A stretch of 64,000 nt of DNA from Pseudomonas frederiksbergensis (GTDB taxonomy: Bacteria; Pseudomonadota; Gammaproteobacteria; Pseudomonadales; Pseudomonadaceae): assembly GCF_003732705.1 (NCBI RefSeq), contig NZ_MOBR01000002.1, forward strand, positions 1 to 64,000. Direction: 5' to 3'. Position numbers and translations under genes: made by a program. Below the pieces are notes generated by a model. It had not been told where the DNA came from, ran no database searches, and saw only the letters and a list, made by a program, of their open reading frames with translations. Position 1 is the first letter of the stretch. Every line of letters begins with the position of its first letter. Shown piece by piece: positions 45,127 through 54,276 of this stretch.

Positions 45127-45875
45127 CGCGTCTCCTTGTGACTGCGTCGCGCGGTCAGTCGCGAAACCCAGCTGTCCACCAGCGAACTGTCACCGGCCTG
45201 GTCCACATAACTCGCCAACAACTCGCGCAATTGACCTTCGTCCCACTCCGGCGCGCGACGCAGCAATGGTTCCAGATCCTTGATCCGGTCACGCTGGCCG
45301 AACAGCAAGGGCCGGGTCTTTTCCAGGTCGATCAACTGCGCCTGGTAACCGTCACCAGTGGCCCGCAGGAAAATGTGTTTGGGGTAGAAGCAACCGTGGA
45401 CCTGACGTACGCCGTGCAGGCGCCGCGCCAGTTGTCCACAGGCGTGCAGAATCGCCGAGTGCTGCGCCGCGCTCAGGTCCGACCAGCGCTGCAACAGCGT
45501 ATCCAGGTCATCCCATCCATCCAGGGCGCGGGTCAGCAGTATCGCCCGGACTTCGCCGTCGACCTTGCGCTCACCGAAAAACGCCGCTTGCAGCGCCGGA
45601 ATCCCCATCTTCTGATAACGCGTAATGTTGCGAAACTCACGGGCAAAACTCGGCTCGCCGAACGGCGCATGAAAGGTGCGCGTCAAGTAGTTGCTCTGGC
45701 GTTTGAGGTAAAACCCCTGACCTTCCAGGTCCAGCCGAAACACACTGCTCCAGCCGCCACCCGCGGTGTTGGGTTCATCCACCGCGTCGAGCTGCTTGGC
45801 CCAGAGGGCGTCGAAGGTGCCGAGGCCGTGGCGCTCAAGCAGCGCACGGTCTTCAGCGGCCAGAAAATCAGTCAT
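45123..45875 (-). CDS. wapQ: LPS core kinase, InaA family (WapQ-like)
   Basis: A 250-residue kinase-like protein. The catalytic loop reads HGCFYPKHIFLRA, where the usual HxD motif is replaced by HGC, with LIDLEKTRPLL as the metal-binding Asp. FYLKRQSNYLTRTFHAPFGE contains the ATP-Lys. It is coupled by 4-bp overlaps on both sides. WapQ is a proposed heptose kinase of the P. aeruginosa core; gene symbol by position and likeness. Confidence 0.8.
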   Translation of the reverse strand: MTDFLAAEDRALLERHGLGTFDALWAKQLDAVDEPNTAGGGWSSVFRLDLEGQGFYLKRQSNYLTRTFHAPFGEPSFAREFRNITRYQKMGIPALQAAFFGERKVDGEVRAILLTRALDGWDDLDTLLQRWSDLSAAQHSAILHACGQLARRLHGVRQVHGCFYPKHIFLRATGDGYQAQLIDLEKTRPLLFGQRDRIKDLEPLLRRAPEWDEGQLRELLASYVDQAGDSSLVDSWVSRLTARRSHKETR

Positions 45876-46606
45876 TCGCGTCCCTCGAAAAATCTCACCA
45901 CGTGACGAATACGCTTTTTGTCAGCGGCATTCAGGCGTTCACGCCCACGGTATTGCAGGTAGAAGCGCAAGCGCTGGGTCGCCGACAGGTGATACTTGGC
46001 CACCTTGTCGAGACAGGCCAGGTCCTTGGTGATGCGATATTTCAGCCAGAAGCCGCGCCAGAAATCGCCGTTGGGGCAATCGATCAGGAACAGCTTGGCT
46101 TCGTCATCGATCAGCAGGTTGCGCCACTTCAAATCGTTATGGGTGAAGCGATTGTCGTGCATGGTCCGGGTGTAACCCGCCAGTTGCCGACTGATGTTAT
46201 CGACCCAGGCGCGGTCCGCCAGTTTCGGGTCATGCCGGTCGGCCAGGGCCGACAGGTCTTCGGTATTCGGCAACTCGCGGGTGATCATCGCCCCACGGTC
46301 GTACGCCGCACCGCGACGCTTCAGGCCCCAGGCCACCACTTCGGCGGTGGGAATGCCCCACTTGGCGAAGCGCTTGAGATTCTGCCATTCAGCCTTGACC
46401 CGAGGCTTGCCCAGGTAACGACGCAGGCCTTTGCCGGCACCGACGTAGCGCTTGACGTAATAGTTGACGCCATTGCGCTCGACACGGATCACCTCGGACA
46501 ACGGGTCGCGGGTCAGGCGCTCGCCCTGAAGGGCAAACACTGCTTCCAGACTGCCGAAGTCTTCGGCGAGATCACTGTAGGCAGGTTCCAGTTTCCAACC
46601 CGGCAT
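45872..46606 (-). CDS. wapP: LPS core kinase (WapP-like)
   Basis: A 244-residue kinase-like protein with VNYYVKRYVGAGKGLRRYLG for the ATP Lys and an intact catalytic loop THNDLKWRNLLIDD then FLIDCPNG. It abuts waaP by one base. WapP in P. aeruginosa phosphorylates the inner core, required for outer-membrane integrity. Assignment by position and sequence. Confidence 0.85.
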   Translation of the reverse strand: MPGWKLEPAYSDLAEDFGSLEAVFALQGERLTRDPLSEVIRVERNGVNYYVKRYVGAGKGLRRYLGKPRVKAEWQNLKRFAKWGIPTAEVVAWGLKRRGAAYDRGAMITRELPNTEDLSALADRHDPKLADRAWVDNISRQLAGYTRTMHDNRFTHNDLKWRNLLIDDEAKLFLIDCPNGDFWRGFWLKYRITKDLACLDKVAKYHLSATQRLRFYLQYRGRERLNAADKKRIRHVVRFFEGRE

Positions 46607-47412
46607 CAGAGCGCATCCCCGTATCGCTGTTTACGATCGTAGAGCTTGTTCGCCTTGCCTTCGAGCCAGCTTAACAACGCCGCTTCCTCGGCCAGAATCT
46701 GGCGCAACGGCTGCTGGAAGTAGCCCTTGAGGAAACGCAATTTGTCGCGCTGGGTCAGGCCGATGTCCAGGGCCGAAAAGTACAGCGCCGCCAGATCCTT
46801 GTTGCGCCAGCGCTGAGTAATCGCCGGGCGGGTCTGGGCGCGGTGCAGGTCGATCACCGAGAGCTTGAAGTCGTCGGCAGTCACCGGTTTATCGGTGTGC
46901 AGCAAGAAGTGGCAGATGTAGCAGTCGCGGTGATTAACCCCGGCGCGGTGCATCATGCCGGTCATGCGCGCGACTTCGGCGATCAGCGCGCGCTTGAGTT
47001 TCGGCTGCGGTGGGTTTTTGACCCAGTCGATGCTGAAATCTTCGAGGCTGACGGTCGGCGCCAGTTCTTCGGTGACGATGAACGAATGCTGATCCGCCGG
47101 GTTGCTGCCCTTCTCGCCATAAGCCACGGCGGTCATGGTCGGCACGCCGACGTCTTGCAGGCGCTGAATGGCTTTCCATTCCTGGCCCGCGCCGAGTACC
47201 GGCAGCTTGGCGGTGAGCAGGTTCTTGAAGATCTCGCCCCAGCCGATGCCACGGTGAATCTTCACGAAAAACCCGTTGCCGTCCACTTCAGTGCGCAAGG
47301 TCCGGCGCGCTTCAAGCTCGCGGTACACCTCGCCCTGCAAGCCTTCGACTTCGGCGAACGGATCGCGTCCATCCCACAGGCTTTTGAACGGTTCAGCCAG
47401 CATCAACTTCAT
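46606..47412 (-). CDS. waaP: LPS core heptose(I) kinase
   Basis: A 268-residue heptose I kinase. The family loop NHRDCYICHFLLH with SVIDLHRAQTRP is diagnostic of WaaP/RfaP, and NGFFVKIHRGIGWGEIFKNL gives the ATP-binding strand. Phosphorylation of heptose I is essential in P. aeruginosa and needed for LPS export. Single-base overlaps on both sides tie it to waaG and wapP. Confidence 0.95.
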   Translation of the reverse strand: MKLMLAEPFKSLWDGRDPFAEVEGLQGEVYRELEARRTLRTEVDGNGFFVKIHRGIGWGEIFKNLLTAKLPVLGAGQEWKAIQRLQDVGVPTMTAVAYGEKGSNPADQHSFIVTEELAPTVSLEDFSIDWVKNPPQPKLKRALIAEVARMTGMMHRAGVNHRDCYICHFLLHTDKPVTADDFKLSVIDLHRAQTRPAITQRWRNKDLAALYFSALDIGLTQRDKLRFLKGYFQQPLRQILAEEAALLSWLEGKANKLYDRKQRYGDAL

Positions 47413-48533
47413 TAAGCGTGCTCCGCCAGAATCACATCGGCCGCGTGTTGCGGCATGCTGTAGAGGTCGGCCGTCTCGGCGAAAGCCAGACCGTTGCGGC
47501 TCCAGGCCGCCCGTGCTTGCGCGTCATTCAACATGCCGGTCAGGTACTGCGTGAGCTGCGCCTGATCAAAGGGTTCGTCCAGCACCAGGCCGGCGTCGGC
47601 CTCGGCGATGTAATGGGCGTAACCACACACCGCGCTCACCAGTACCGGCAGCCCGGCCACCAGAGCTTCAAGCAGCACCGTGCCGGTGTTTTCGTTGTAC
47701 GCCGGGTGGATCAACAGGTCGGCGCCCAACAGGAAACGCGGGATATCGCTGCGGCCCTTGAGGAACGTCACGTTGTCGCCGAGCCCCAGTGTGGCGCTCT
47801 GCATCTGGAACAATTTGGGGTCATCCTGGCCAATTACAAACAGCCGGGTACGTTTCTTCAGATCAGCGGGCAATGCCGCCAGCGCCTTGAGGCTGCGATC
47901 CACACCCTTGGTCTTGAACCCGGAGCCGATCTGCACCAGCAGCAAATCGTCATCCTTGAGCTTGAACTCACGACGGAACTCGGCGCGAATCTGGGCCGCA
48001 TTCGCCGGTGCGCGACGGTCCTGGGAAATGCCCGGGGGCAGCAAATGGAAGCGTTCCAATGGCGTGTCGTAATGCTTGATGAACAACGGCTGCTGGACTT
48101 CAGAAATCATCAGCACTTCAGTTTTGGCGTCCTTGGCGAACACCGCGCGCTCGTACTCGGCAAAGTGCCGGTAGCGGCCCCAGCGCCGGTACAGCGAGTT
48201 GCGCAGGTTCTGCGCCTTGTCTTCGAAGCAGCCGTCGGCGGCGTAGTAAACGTCCAGGCCCGGCATCTTGTTGAAACCGATCAGGCGATCCACCGGACGC
48301 TTGGCCAGGTCGGCCTCCATCCATTCGCTGAGTTTTTCGTTGCGCCGATGATTGAAGAACGCCTTGACCGGCGCCACCAACACTTCGAAACCCGGCGGCA
48401 CGTCGCCTTCCCAGATCAGCGTGTAAACGCGGATCTGATGCCCGCGCTGCTGACATTCCAGGGCGATGCGCATGAAATCGCGCTGCAAACCGCCAAACGG
48501 GAAATATTTATAAAGGACAAAAGCCAATTGCAT
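47412..48533 (-). CDS. waaG: LPS core UDP-glucose:heptose II glucosyltransferase type enzyme
   Basis: A 373-residue GT4 enzyme of the WaaG/RfaG type. N-terminal QLAFVLYKYFPFGGLQRDFM is the acceptor loop typical of WaaG; the C-terminus has LVQIGSGFKTKGVDRSLKAL, VIGQDDPKLFQ and HPAYNENTGTVLLEALVAGL (E-x7-E). In pseudomonads WaaG adds galactosamine to heptose II. Single-base overlaps link it to waaC and waaP. Confidence 0.94.
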   Translation of the reverse strand: MQLAFVLYKYFPFGGLQRDFMRIALECQQRGHQIRVYTLIWEGDVPPGFEVLVAPVKAFFNHRRNEKLSEWMEADLAKRPVDRLIGFNKMPGLDVYYAADGCFEDKAQNLRNSLYRRWGRYRHFAEYERAVFAKDAKTEVLMISEVQQPLFIKHYDTPLERFHLLPPGISQDRRAPANAAQIRAEFRREFKLKDDDLLLVQIGSGFKTKGVDRSLKALAALPADLKKRTRLFVIGQDDPKLFQMQSATLGLGDNVTFLKGRSDIPRFLLGADLLIHPAYNENTGTVLLEALVAGLPVLVSAVCGYAHYIAEADAGLVLDEPFDQAQLTQYLTGMLNDAQARAAWSRNGLAFAETADLYSMPQHAADVILAEHA

Positions 48534-49594
48534 CAGCGCAGCTCCTCAGCCAGTAACAACGTGCTCAGTCGGCTGGCGACACGCTGGGGATTCAGACGCG
48601 TGAAGCACAGGGGCCACTCGCGTTTCAGGTCAAACTGACGGGCATCTTCGGCCGTCGGTTGATAGGTGCATTTCTTTTGCAGGCAGGGCGCGCACGGGAA
48701 GTCGCTGGCGATGTGGATCTGCGCCTTGCCGTAGGCGCCGGTCAGGCCCGGATTGGTCGGGCCGAACAGCGACAGGGTCGGTACGTCCAGTGCGGCGGCC
48801 AGGTGACCGAGACCGGTGTCCACGGCCACACACGCCTGGGCGCCGGCCAGGACCTTGCCGACACCGGCCAGGTTCAGTTTCGGCAGCACTTCGACATGCC
48901 GGAAACCGGCGGCGATGCGCTCGGCCCGGGCCTTCTCGATCGGGTTGCCCCAGGGCAGTTTCACCGCCACACCGAGGTGGCCGACGCGTTCGGCCAGTTC
49001 ACGCCAATAGGCTTCGGGCCAGTGCTTGGTGTCCCACGTCGTGCCATGCAGGAACAACACGTAGGGATTCTTGCGCGGCAGTTCGACCAGACGCTCGACG
49101 TTCAGGCCGTAATCGCCCAGGCCTTTGGGCAAGTCGTAGCCCAAGGCCAACGCGAACAATTGACGCACTCGCTCCACCGCATGTTGACCACGGCCCACGG
49201 CCAGACGCCGGGAGTAGAAGCGCGCGGCCATCGGCTCGCGGGCTGAATCCTTGTCCAGTCCGGCCACCGGGGCCTTGACGTAGCGCGTCAACCAGGCGCT
49301 TTTGAGCAGGCCTTGGGCATCGATGACCAAATCATATTTCGTCGCGCGAACGCTTTGTTTGAAGCGTTTCCACTCGCCACTTTTGATGGTCTGCCAGATG
49401 TTCTTGCGCCAGCGGCGGATCGCCACCGGGATCACCTTGCCCACGGCCGGGTGCCAGGTCGGAATCTCGGCAAAGCCTTCTTCCACCACCCAATCGAACG
49501 TGATGCCGGGAATCGCCCGCGCGGCGTCGGTCAACGCTGGCAACGCATGAATCACGTCCCCCAGCGATGAAGTCTTGATCAACAGTACCCGCAA
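48533..49594 (-). CDS. waaC: ADP-heptose:LPS heptosyltransferase I
   Basis: Adds the first heptose to Kdo. I chose the TTG at 49594 (353 residues, LRVLLIKTSSLGDVIHALPA) since WaaC proteins begin with exactly this strand and GAGG lies ahead; the longer frame reaches into waaF. GT9 motifs: WVVEEGFAEIPTWHPAVGKV, LHGTTWDTKHWPEAYWRELA, and VAVDTGLGHLAAALDVPTLS then FGPTNPGLTGAYG. The TTG lies 1 bp from the waaF stop (TAG), so translation is tightly linked. Confidence 0.93.
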   Translation of the reverse strand: MRVLLIKTSSLGDVIHALPALTDAARAIPGITFDWVVEEGFAEIPTWHPAVGKVIPVAIRRWRKNIWQTIKSGEWKRFKQSVRATKYDLVIDAQGLLKSAWLTRYVKAPVAGLDKDSAREPMAARFYSRRLAVGRGQHAVERVRQLFALALGYDLPKGLGDYGLNVERLVELPRKNPYVLFLHGTTWDTKHWPEAYWRELAERVGHLGVAVKLPWGNPIEKARAERIAAGFRHVEVLPKLNLAGVGKVLAGAQACVAVDTGLGHLAAALDVPTLSLFGPTNPGLTGAYGKAQIHIASDFPCAPCLQKKCTYQPTAEDARQFDLKREWPLCFTRLNPQRVASRLSTLLLAEELR

Positions 49595-49595
49595 A

Positions 49596-50630
49596 CTAAT
49601 TGACCTCGACCACAGTGCCCTGCAACCGCTGCAAGGCTTCATTCACCGGTTGCGGCTCCAACTGACGCAGGCAATTGTAATGGCCGAAGCGGCAGGTGCG
49701 ATCGAAGCACGGACTGCATTCGATACCCAGGCGCACGATCTCGACGTGCTCGGCCAACGGCGGGGTGAAGCCCGGCGAGGTCGAGCCGTAGACCGCGACC
49801 AGCGGACGGTTCAGCGCCGCAGCGACGTGCATCAGGCCGGAGTCGTTGGACACCACCGCGTCAGCGCAGGACATCAGGTCAATCGCTTCGGCCAGGGACG
49901 TGCCGCCACTGAGGTTCACCGACTCTTCACGCAAGCCGGGAATCAGGCGCGCGCGGATGTCTTCACCCACCGCGTGATCGTTTTTCGAGCCGAACAGCCA
50001 GACTTGCCAGCCTTCGCGGATCTTGGTTTCGGCGACCTTGGCGTAATGCTCGGACGGCCAGCGCTTGGACTCGCCGAACTCGGCACCGGGGCACAGGGCC
50101 AACACCGGGCGATCCAGCGCGAGGCCGAATTTGGCTAGCGCGGCTTCGCGGGTGACCGGGTCGATTTGCAGGCTCGGGCGTGGATAGGGCTTCGGCAGAT
50201 CAACGCCCGATTCATAGGCCAGGGCCATGAAGCGCTCAATCATCAGCGGGTAACGTTCTTTATCCAGCGTGCGCACGTCATTGAGCAGGCCATAGCGGAA
50301 CTCGCCACGCCAGCCGGTGCGTTTCGGGATGCCGGCGAAGAACGGCACCAATGCCGACTTCAGGGAATTGGGCAGCAGGATCGCCTGGTCGTACTGGCCG
50401 GCCAGGGATTTGCCGATGCGCCGACGGGTCGCCAGCTCCAGGGCGCCATGGCCGAGCGGGAAGCTCAAGGCCTGTCGCACTTCGGGCATGCGCTCCAGGA
50501 TCGGCCGGCTCCACTCAGGGGCCAGGACGTCGATTTCGCATTGCGGGTGGCGTTGCTTGAGACACTGAAACAGTGTCTGCGCCATCACCATGTCACCGAC
50601 CCAACTGGGCCCAACGATCAGAATTTTCAT
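49596..50630 (-). CDS. waaF: ADP-heptose:LPS heptosyltransferase II
   Basis: Adds the second heptose. ATG 50630 gives 344 residues beginning MKILIVGPSWVGDMVMAQTL, the family N-terminus; residues upstream are not typical. GT9 features: LALCPGAEFGESKRWPSEHY and AVVSNDSGLMHVAAALNRPL then VAVYGSTSPGFTPPL. It is the first gene of the waaF-waaC-waaG-waaP-kinase operon. Confidence 0.95.
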   Translation of the reverse strand: MKILIVGPSWVGDMVMAQTLFQCLKQRHPQCEIDVLAPEWSRPILERMPEVRQALSFPLGHGALELATRRRIGKSLAGQYDQAILLPNSLKSALVPFFAGIPKRTGWRGEFRYGLLNDVRTLDKERYPLMIERFMALAYESGVDLPKPYPRPSLQIDPVTREAALAKFGLALDRPVLALCPGAEFGESKRWPSEHYAKVAETKIREGWQVWLFGSKNDHAVGEDIRARLIPGLREESVNLSGGTSLAEAIDLMSCADAVVSNDSGLMHVAAALNRPLVAVYGSTSPGFTPPLAEHVEIVRLGIECSPCFDRTCRFGHYNCLRQLEPQPVNEALQRLQGTVVEVN

Positions 50631-50953
50631 GTGGTTTCCAAAAACGAACCGGGGAGGCATACGCCTCCCCGCCTCGAGAATCACTGCGCGAGCAAGACGG
50701 CTTGCGATGGGTCATCACCTTCAACATTACTGTCGACTGTCACTCCGCTATCGCGAGCACGCCCGCTCCCACATTGGGTATTGGTGCACATCCAGTGCGG
50801 TGTAGCTCAATCTACCAAACACTGTAGATCTACTGTGGGAGCGGGCTTGCTCGCGAAGGGACCGGCACATCCAGCATCAATGGTGACTGATACTCCGCTT
50901 TCGCGAGCAGGCTCGCTCCCACACTGGGTATTCGGTGTTTCAACTATACGGTT
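50631..50953. repeat. REP-filled gap where ilvE is found in relatives
   Basis: The 323 bp between waaF and glnE hold a REP pair (GCGAGCACGCCCGCTCCCAC near 50755 and GTGGGAGCGGGCTTGCTCGC near 50833) and a third REP (TTTCGCGAGCAGGCTCGCTC near 50903), plus GTGTAGCTCAATCTAC in the spacer. No coding frame is supported. It should also hold the waaF promoter. Confidence 0.7.
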
Positions 50954-53893
50954 TCAGCTTAACCCCATCTCTTTCCAGATCCGCAACACCTGGCGCCGTT
51001 CGTCCGCGAACTGATCACCCGGGATCACCCCCGGATCCTTCTGCAAGGCCTGCCGGTGTGCGGCGGAGCGGTAGGCTTTATAGGCCTCGCGCAACAGGCT
51101 CGCATCTTCGACGGGCATCAGCCCTGCCTTTTCCAACTCTTCCAGAATGCGGATGTTGTCGGTCCAGCGCAGCAATGACGGGTGCTGTTCGGACCACGCC
51201 AGGGCCGCGTATTGCACCATAAATTCAATATCGACGATACCTCCGGCGTCCTGCTTGAGATCGAACGGCGCCGTGGCCTCGAAGGCATTTGCCCCGGTGC
51301 CGGCGGCGGTGCTCTTGCTGCCGAGGTTATCGCGCATCTTGGCGCGCATCTCGCTGACCTCCTGGCGCAAGGTCGGCAAATCCCGGGCCTTGCCCAAAAT
51401 CGCCGCGCGCACCTTCTCGAACGCCTGGCCCACATCCTGACTGCCGACCAGCACCCGCGCCCGCACCAGCGCTTGATGTTCCCAGGTCCAGGCTTCGTTT
51501 TCCTGATAACGGGCAAACGCCCCAAGGGAACTCACCAGCAACCCGGACGCACCGGACGGCCGCAGACGCATATCCACTTCATACAACTGGCCGGAGTTGG
51601 TCTGCGCCGTGAGCAAGTGAATGATCCGCTGCCCCAATCGGGTGAAGAACTGCGCACCGTCGATAGGTTTCGCCCCGTCGGTCTCCGCCTGCGGATCGCC
51701 GTCGTGGACAAACACCAGGTCCAAGTCCGAACCATGCCCCAATTCCAGGCCACCGACCTTCCCATAACCGACAATCACAAAGCCGGGATCGCACAACGTA
51801 CCGTCGGTACGCAGGGGCGTGCCGTATTTGGCCACCGTTTGGCGCCAGGCCAGGGCCAGCACTTGTTCGAGGATCGCTTCGGCGAGCCAGGTCAGGTAAT
51901 CGCTGACTTTCATCAACGGCAGGCTGCCGGAGATTTCCGACGCAGCAACGCGCAAGCGGTGCGCCAGTTTGAAATGGCGCAGGGCTTCCATCTGCTGTTC
52001 GAGGTCATCCTCGGGAATCCGCGTCAGACGCTCGCGCAACTCGGCAGCCAGTTCCGGCGCCAGTGGTGGTTTGAACAACCGGCCTTCGTTAAGCAATTCA
52101 TCGAGCAACAGCGGGAAGCGGGTGATCTGCTCGGCAATCCACGGACTCGCTGCGCACAAGGTCAGCAAACGGCGCAAGGCGCCGGGGTTTTCCGTCAGCA
52201 ACACTAAATAAGCCGAACGCCGGGCCACCGCTTCAACCAGTGGCAACACTCGCTCCAGCACCAAGTCCGGATTGGCGTGCTCTACGGCTTGGGCCAGCAA
52301 CCGTGGAATAAAGGCATCGAGGCGCTCGCGCCCCAAGCGTTGCATGGCCCGCAATTGCGGACTGCCACGCAGGCTGGCCAAGGTTTTCAGGGCCTTGGAA
52401 GCATCAGCAAAGCCGCCCTGCTCCAACTGTCGGCAAGCGGCTTCTTCATCCTGGGATTCTTCCCACAACGGCAGCCATTCACCGCCGACCACCACTTCGG
52501 CCTCGGCGCCTTCCTCTTCATCAGGATCGGCAATCACCTGAGCAAAGTGCCAGGCCACCCGGCCACGCCAATACATCAGCCGCTCGTGAAACGCGTCCCA
52601 ATCGGCAAAGCCGAGCATAAAAGCGATACGCGCCTGATCCTGCGCGCTGTCCGGCAGCATCTGGGTCTGGCGGTCGGCGATCGCCTGGATCGCGTGTTCG
52701 GTGTAACGCAGGAATTCGTAGCCGTTGCGCAACTCGCTGATCACCGGCGCCGGCAGGTAACCCTGGCCTTCCAGTGTGCTCAGTACTTTTAATAGCGGAC
52801 GTTGTTGCAGGCTCAGGTCGCGACCGCCATGGATCAACTGGAACGCCTGGGCGATAAACTCGACTTCACGAATGCCGCCGGAGCCAAGCTTGATGTTGTC
52901 GGCCATGCCTTTGCGCCGCACTTCCTGCTGGATCAACTGCTTCATGGTGCGCAGCGCTTCGATGGCCGAGAAGTCCAGATAACGGCGATAAACGAACGGA
53001 CGCAGCATTTCTTGCAACTGCGCGCCGGCCACTTGGTCGCCAGCCACCACCCGCGACTTGATCATCGCGTAGCGTTCCCAGTCGCGGCCCTGGTCCTGGT
53101 AATACTGTTCGAGTGCGTTGAAGCTCAAGACCAAAGCACCCGCCGAACCGTAAGGCCGCAAGCGCATGTCGACGCGAAATACAAAACCGTCGACGGTCAT
53201 CGGGTCGAGGGCCTTGATCAGACGCTGGCCGAGGCGAATGAAAAATTCCTGGTTATCCAGCGAGCGCTTCACGCCCACGGTTTCGCCGCCCTCGGGGTAG
53301 GCGAAGATCAGGTCGATGTCCGACGACAGGTTGAGCTCTACCGCGCCGAGCTTGCCCATGCCGAGAATGACCATTTGCTGCGGCTCGCCACTGCGCCGGC
53401 CAGTGGGCACGCCGAACTGCTGGCAATGCCGCGAATACAACCACTGATAGGCCTGATCGATGCTCGCATCGGCCATGTCCGAGAGGTCGTGGCAGGTCTG
53501 GATAAGGTCGGCCTGGCGGGTCAGGTCGCGCCAGATGATCCGCACTTGCTGGCGGGTGCGCTGGCGGCGCAGGGCGCGGCCGAGTTCGTCTTCGGTTTCG
53601 GCTGCATTTACGGCCGTCGCGATCTGCGCGCACAGTTCGCCGGTGGCGAAGCTGCGATCGAGTTCACCGGACTGCACCAGCCCCAGCAACATCAAAGGGT
53701 CACGAACGCTCTGTTCAATCACGAAATCGCTGGCGGCGCTGACCCGGGCGAATTGCGCCCAGCGTTCAGGCGTCCAGCTGGACAGGCCATGATCGTCTTC
53801 TAATAAGGCGACGGCCGTACGGAACGACTGCTCGGCACGGGTGACCAACGGCTGGAGAATGGCAGGCAGTTCGGCAAGCGAAGGCAGGGTCAT
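50954..53893 (-). CDS. glnE: Bifunctional glutamine synthetase adenylyltransferase/adenylyl-removing enzyme
   Basis: Controls glutamine synthetase by adenylylation and deadenylylation in response to PII. A 979-residue protein with two nucleotidyltransferase domains. The N-terminal deadenylylase has LGMGKLGAVELNLSSDIDLI; the C-terminal adenylylase has VGYGKVGGLELGHGSDLDLV. A central four-helix portion and ADP-binding linker lie between. Length and both GSDxD-like sites are intact. It is divergent from aceE across 383 bp. Confidence 0.97.
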   Translation of the reverse strand: MTLPSLAELPAILQPLVTRAEQSFRTAVALLEDDHGLSSWTPERWAQFARVSAASDFVIEQSVRDPLMLLGLVQSGELDRSFATGELCAQIATAVNAAETEDELGRALRRQRTRQQVRIIWRDLTRQADLIQTCHDLSDMADASIDQAYQWLYSRHCQQFGVPTGRRSGEPQQMVILGMGKLGAVELNLSSDIDLIFAYPEGGETVGVKRSLDNQEFFIRLGQRLIKALDPMTVDGFVFRVDMRLRPYGSAGALVLSFNALEQYYQDQGRDWERYAMIKSRVVAGDQVAGAQLQEMLRPFVYRRYLDFSAIEALRTMKQLIQQEVRRKGMADNIKLGSGGIREVEFIAQAFQLIHGGRDLSLQQRPLLKVLSTLEGQGYLPAPVISELRNGYEFLRYTEHAIQAIADRQTQMLPDSAQDQARIAFMLGFADWDAFHERLMYWRGRVAWHFAQVIADPDEEEGAEAEVVVGGEWLPLWEESQDEEAACRQLEQGGFADASKALKTLASLRGSPQLRAMQRLGRERLDAFIPRLLAQAVEHANPDLVLERVLPLVEAVARRSAYLVLLTENPGALRRLLTLCAASPWIAEQITRFPLLLDELLNEGRLFKPPLAPELAAELRERLTRIPEDDLEQQMEALRHFKLAHRLRVAASEISGSLPLMKVSDYLTWLAEAILEQVLALAWRQTVAKYGTPLRTDGTLCDPGFVIVGYGKVGGLELGHGSDLDLVFVHDGDPQAETDGAKPIDGAQFFTRLGQRIIHLLTAQTNSGQLYEVDMRLRPSGASGLLVSSLGAFARYQENEAWTWEHQALVRARVLVGSQDVGQAFEKVRAAILGKARDLPTLRQEVSEMRAKMRDNLGSKSTAAGTGANAFEATAPFDLKQDAGGIVDIEFMVQYAALAWSEQHPSLLRWTDNIRILEELEKAGLMPVEDASLLREAYKAYRSAAHRQALQKDPGVIPGDQFADERRQVLRIWKEMGLS

Positions 53894-54276
53894 GGTCTAT
53901 CCTTGATCGGCGTGTGAAGGGCTGCATGTAGTGAATTTTGAAAACACACTACGTGACCGACTGTCGAACAAAGGTTAGAAATAGCTGAAATTTCTTTTAT
54001 TTTGGCAGCCAACATCAAGCTTTCACCTTTTCTGGTTGGCAAAAGACCAACCTTAACGATTATTCTCACAACGCAGCCGGAGGCCACAAGCCATTCATCT
54101 GTAGTTTTACTACTCGTCTATACATTCGAAAGGCTGAAATGCCCGTTGATTTGTAGTAAAACTACACGCCGCCGGAACAACCTCTCGGCAATCCAAGAAT
54201 TTATATCGTCTGCCCACAAGGCCAGTCGCAAACTCAGGCAACCGATTCTGGAAGCCTTTCCGCCCTGGAGCAAGCC
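53894..54276. other. Divergent glnE/aceE regulatory region
   Basis: This 383-bp gap holds both promoters. It contains a dyad GGTTGG-N7-CCAACC (54034-54052) and the twin operator-like sites listed next. No coding frame is supported. Confidence 0.6.
54100..54166 (+). promoter_or_regulatory. Twin GntR/FadR-type operator sites upstream of aceE
   Basis: Two arms, TGTAGTTTTACTAC (54100-54113) and GTAGTAAAACTACA (54153-54166), are exact reverse complements. Each is also a short palindrome, GTAGT-N3-ACTAC, and fits T-N-G-T-N3-A-C-N-A, the known operator consensus of the FadR/PdhR branch of GntR regulators. The site centres are 52 bp apart, about five helical turns, a spacing suited to a looped or cooperatively bound dimer pair. 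E. coli PdhR represses aceEF through such a site; a similar local pyruvate-sensing control is inferred here. Confidence 0.6.
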
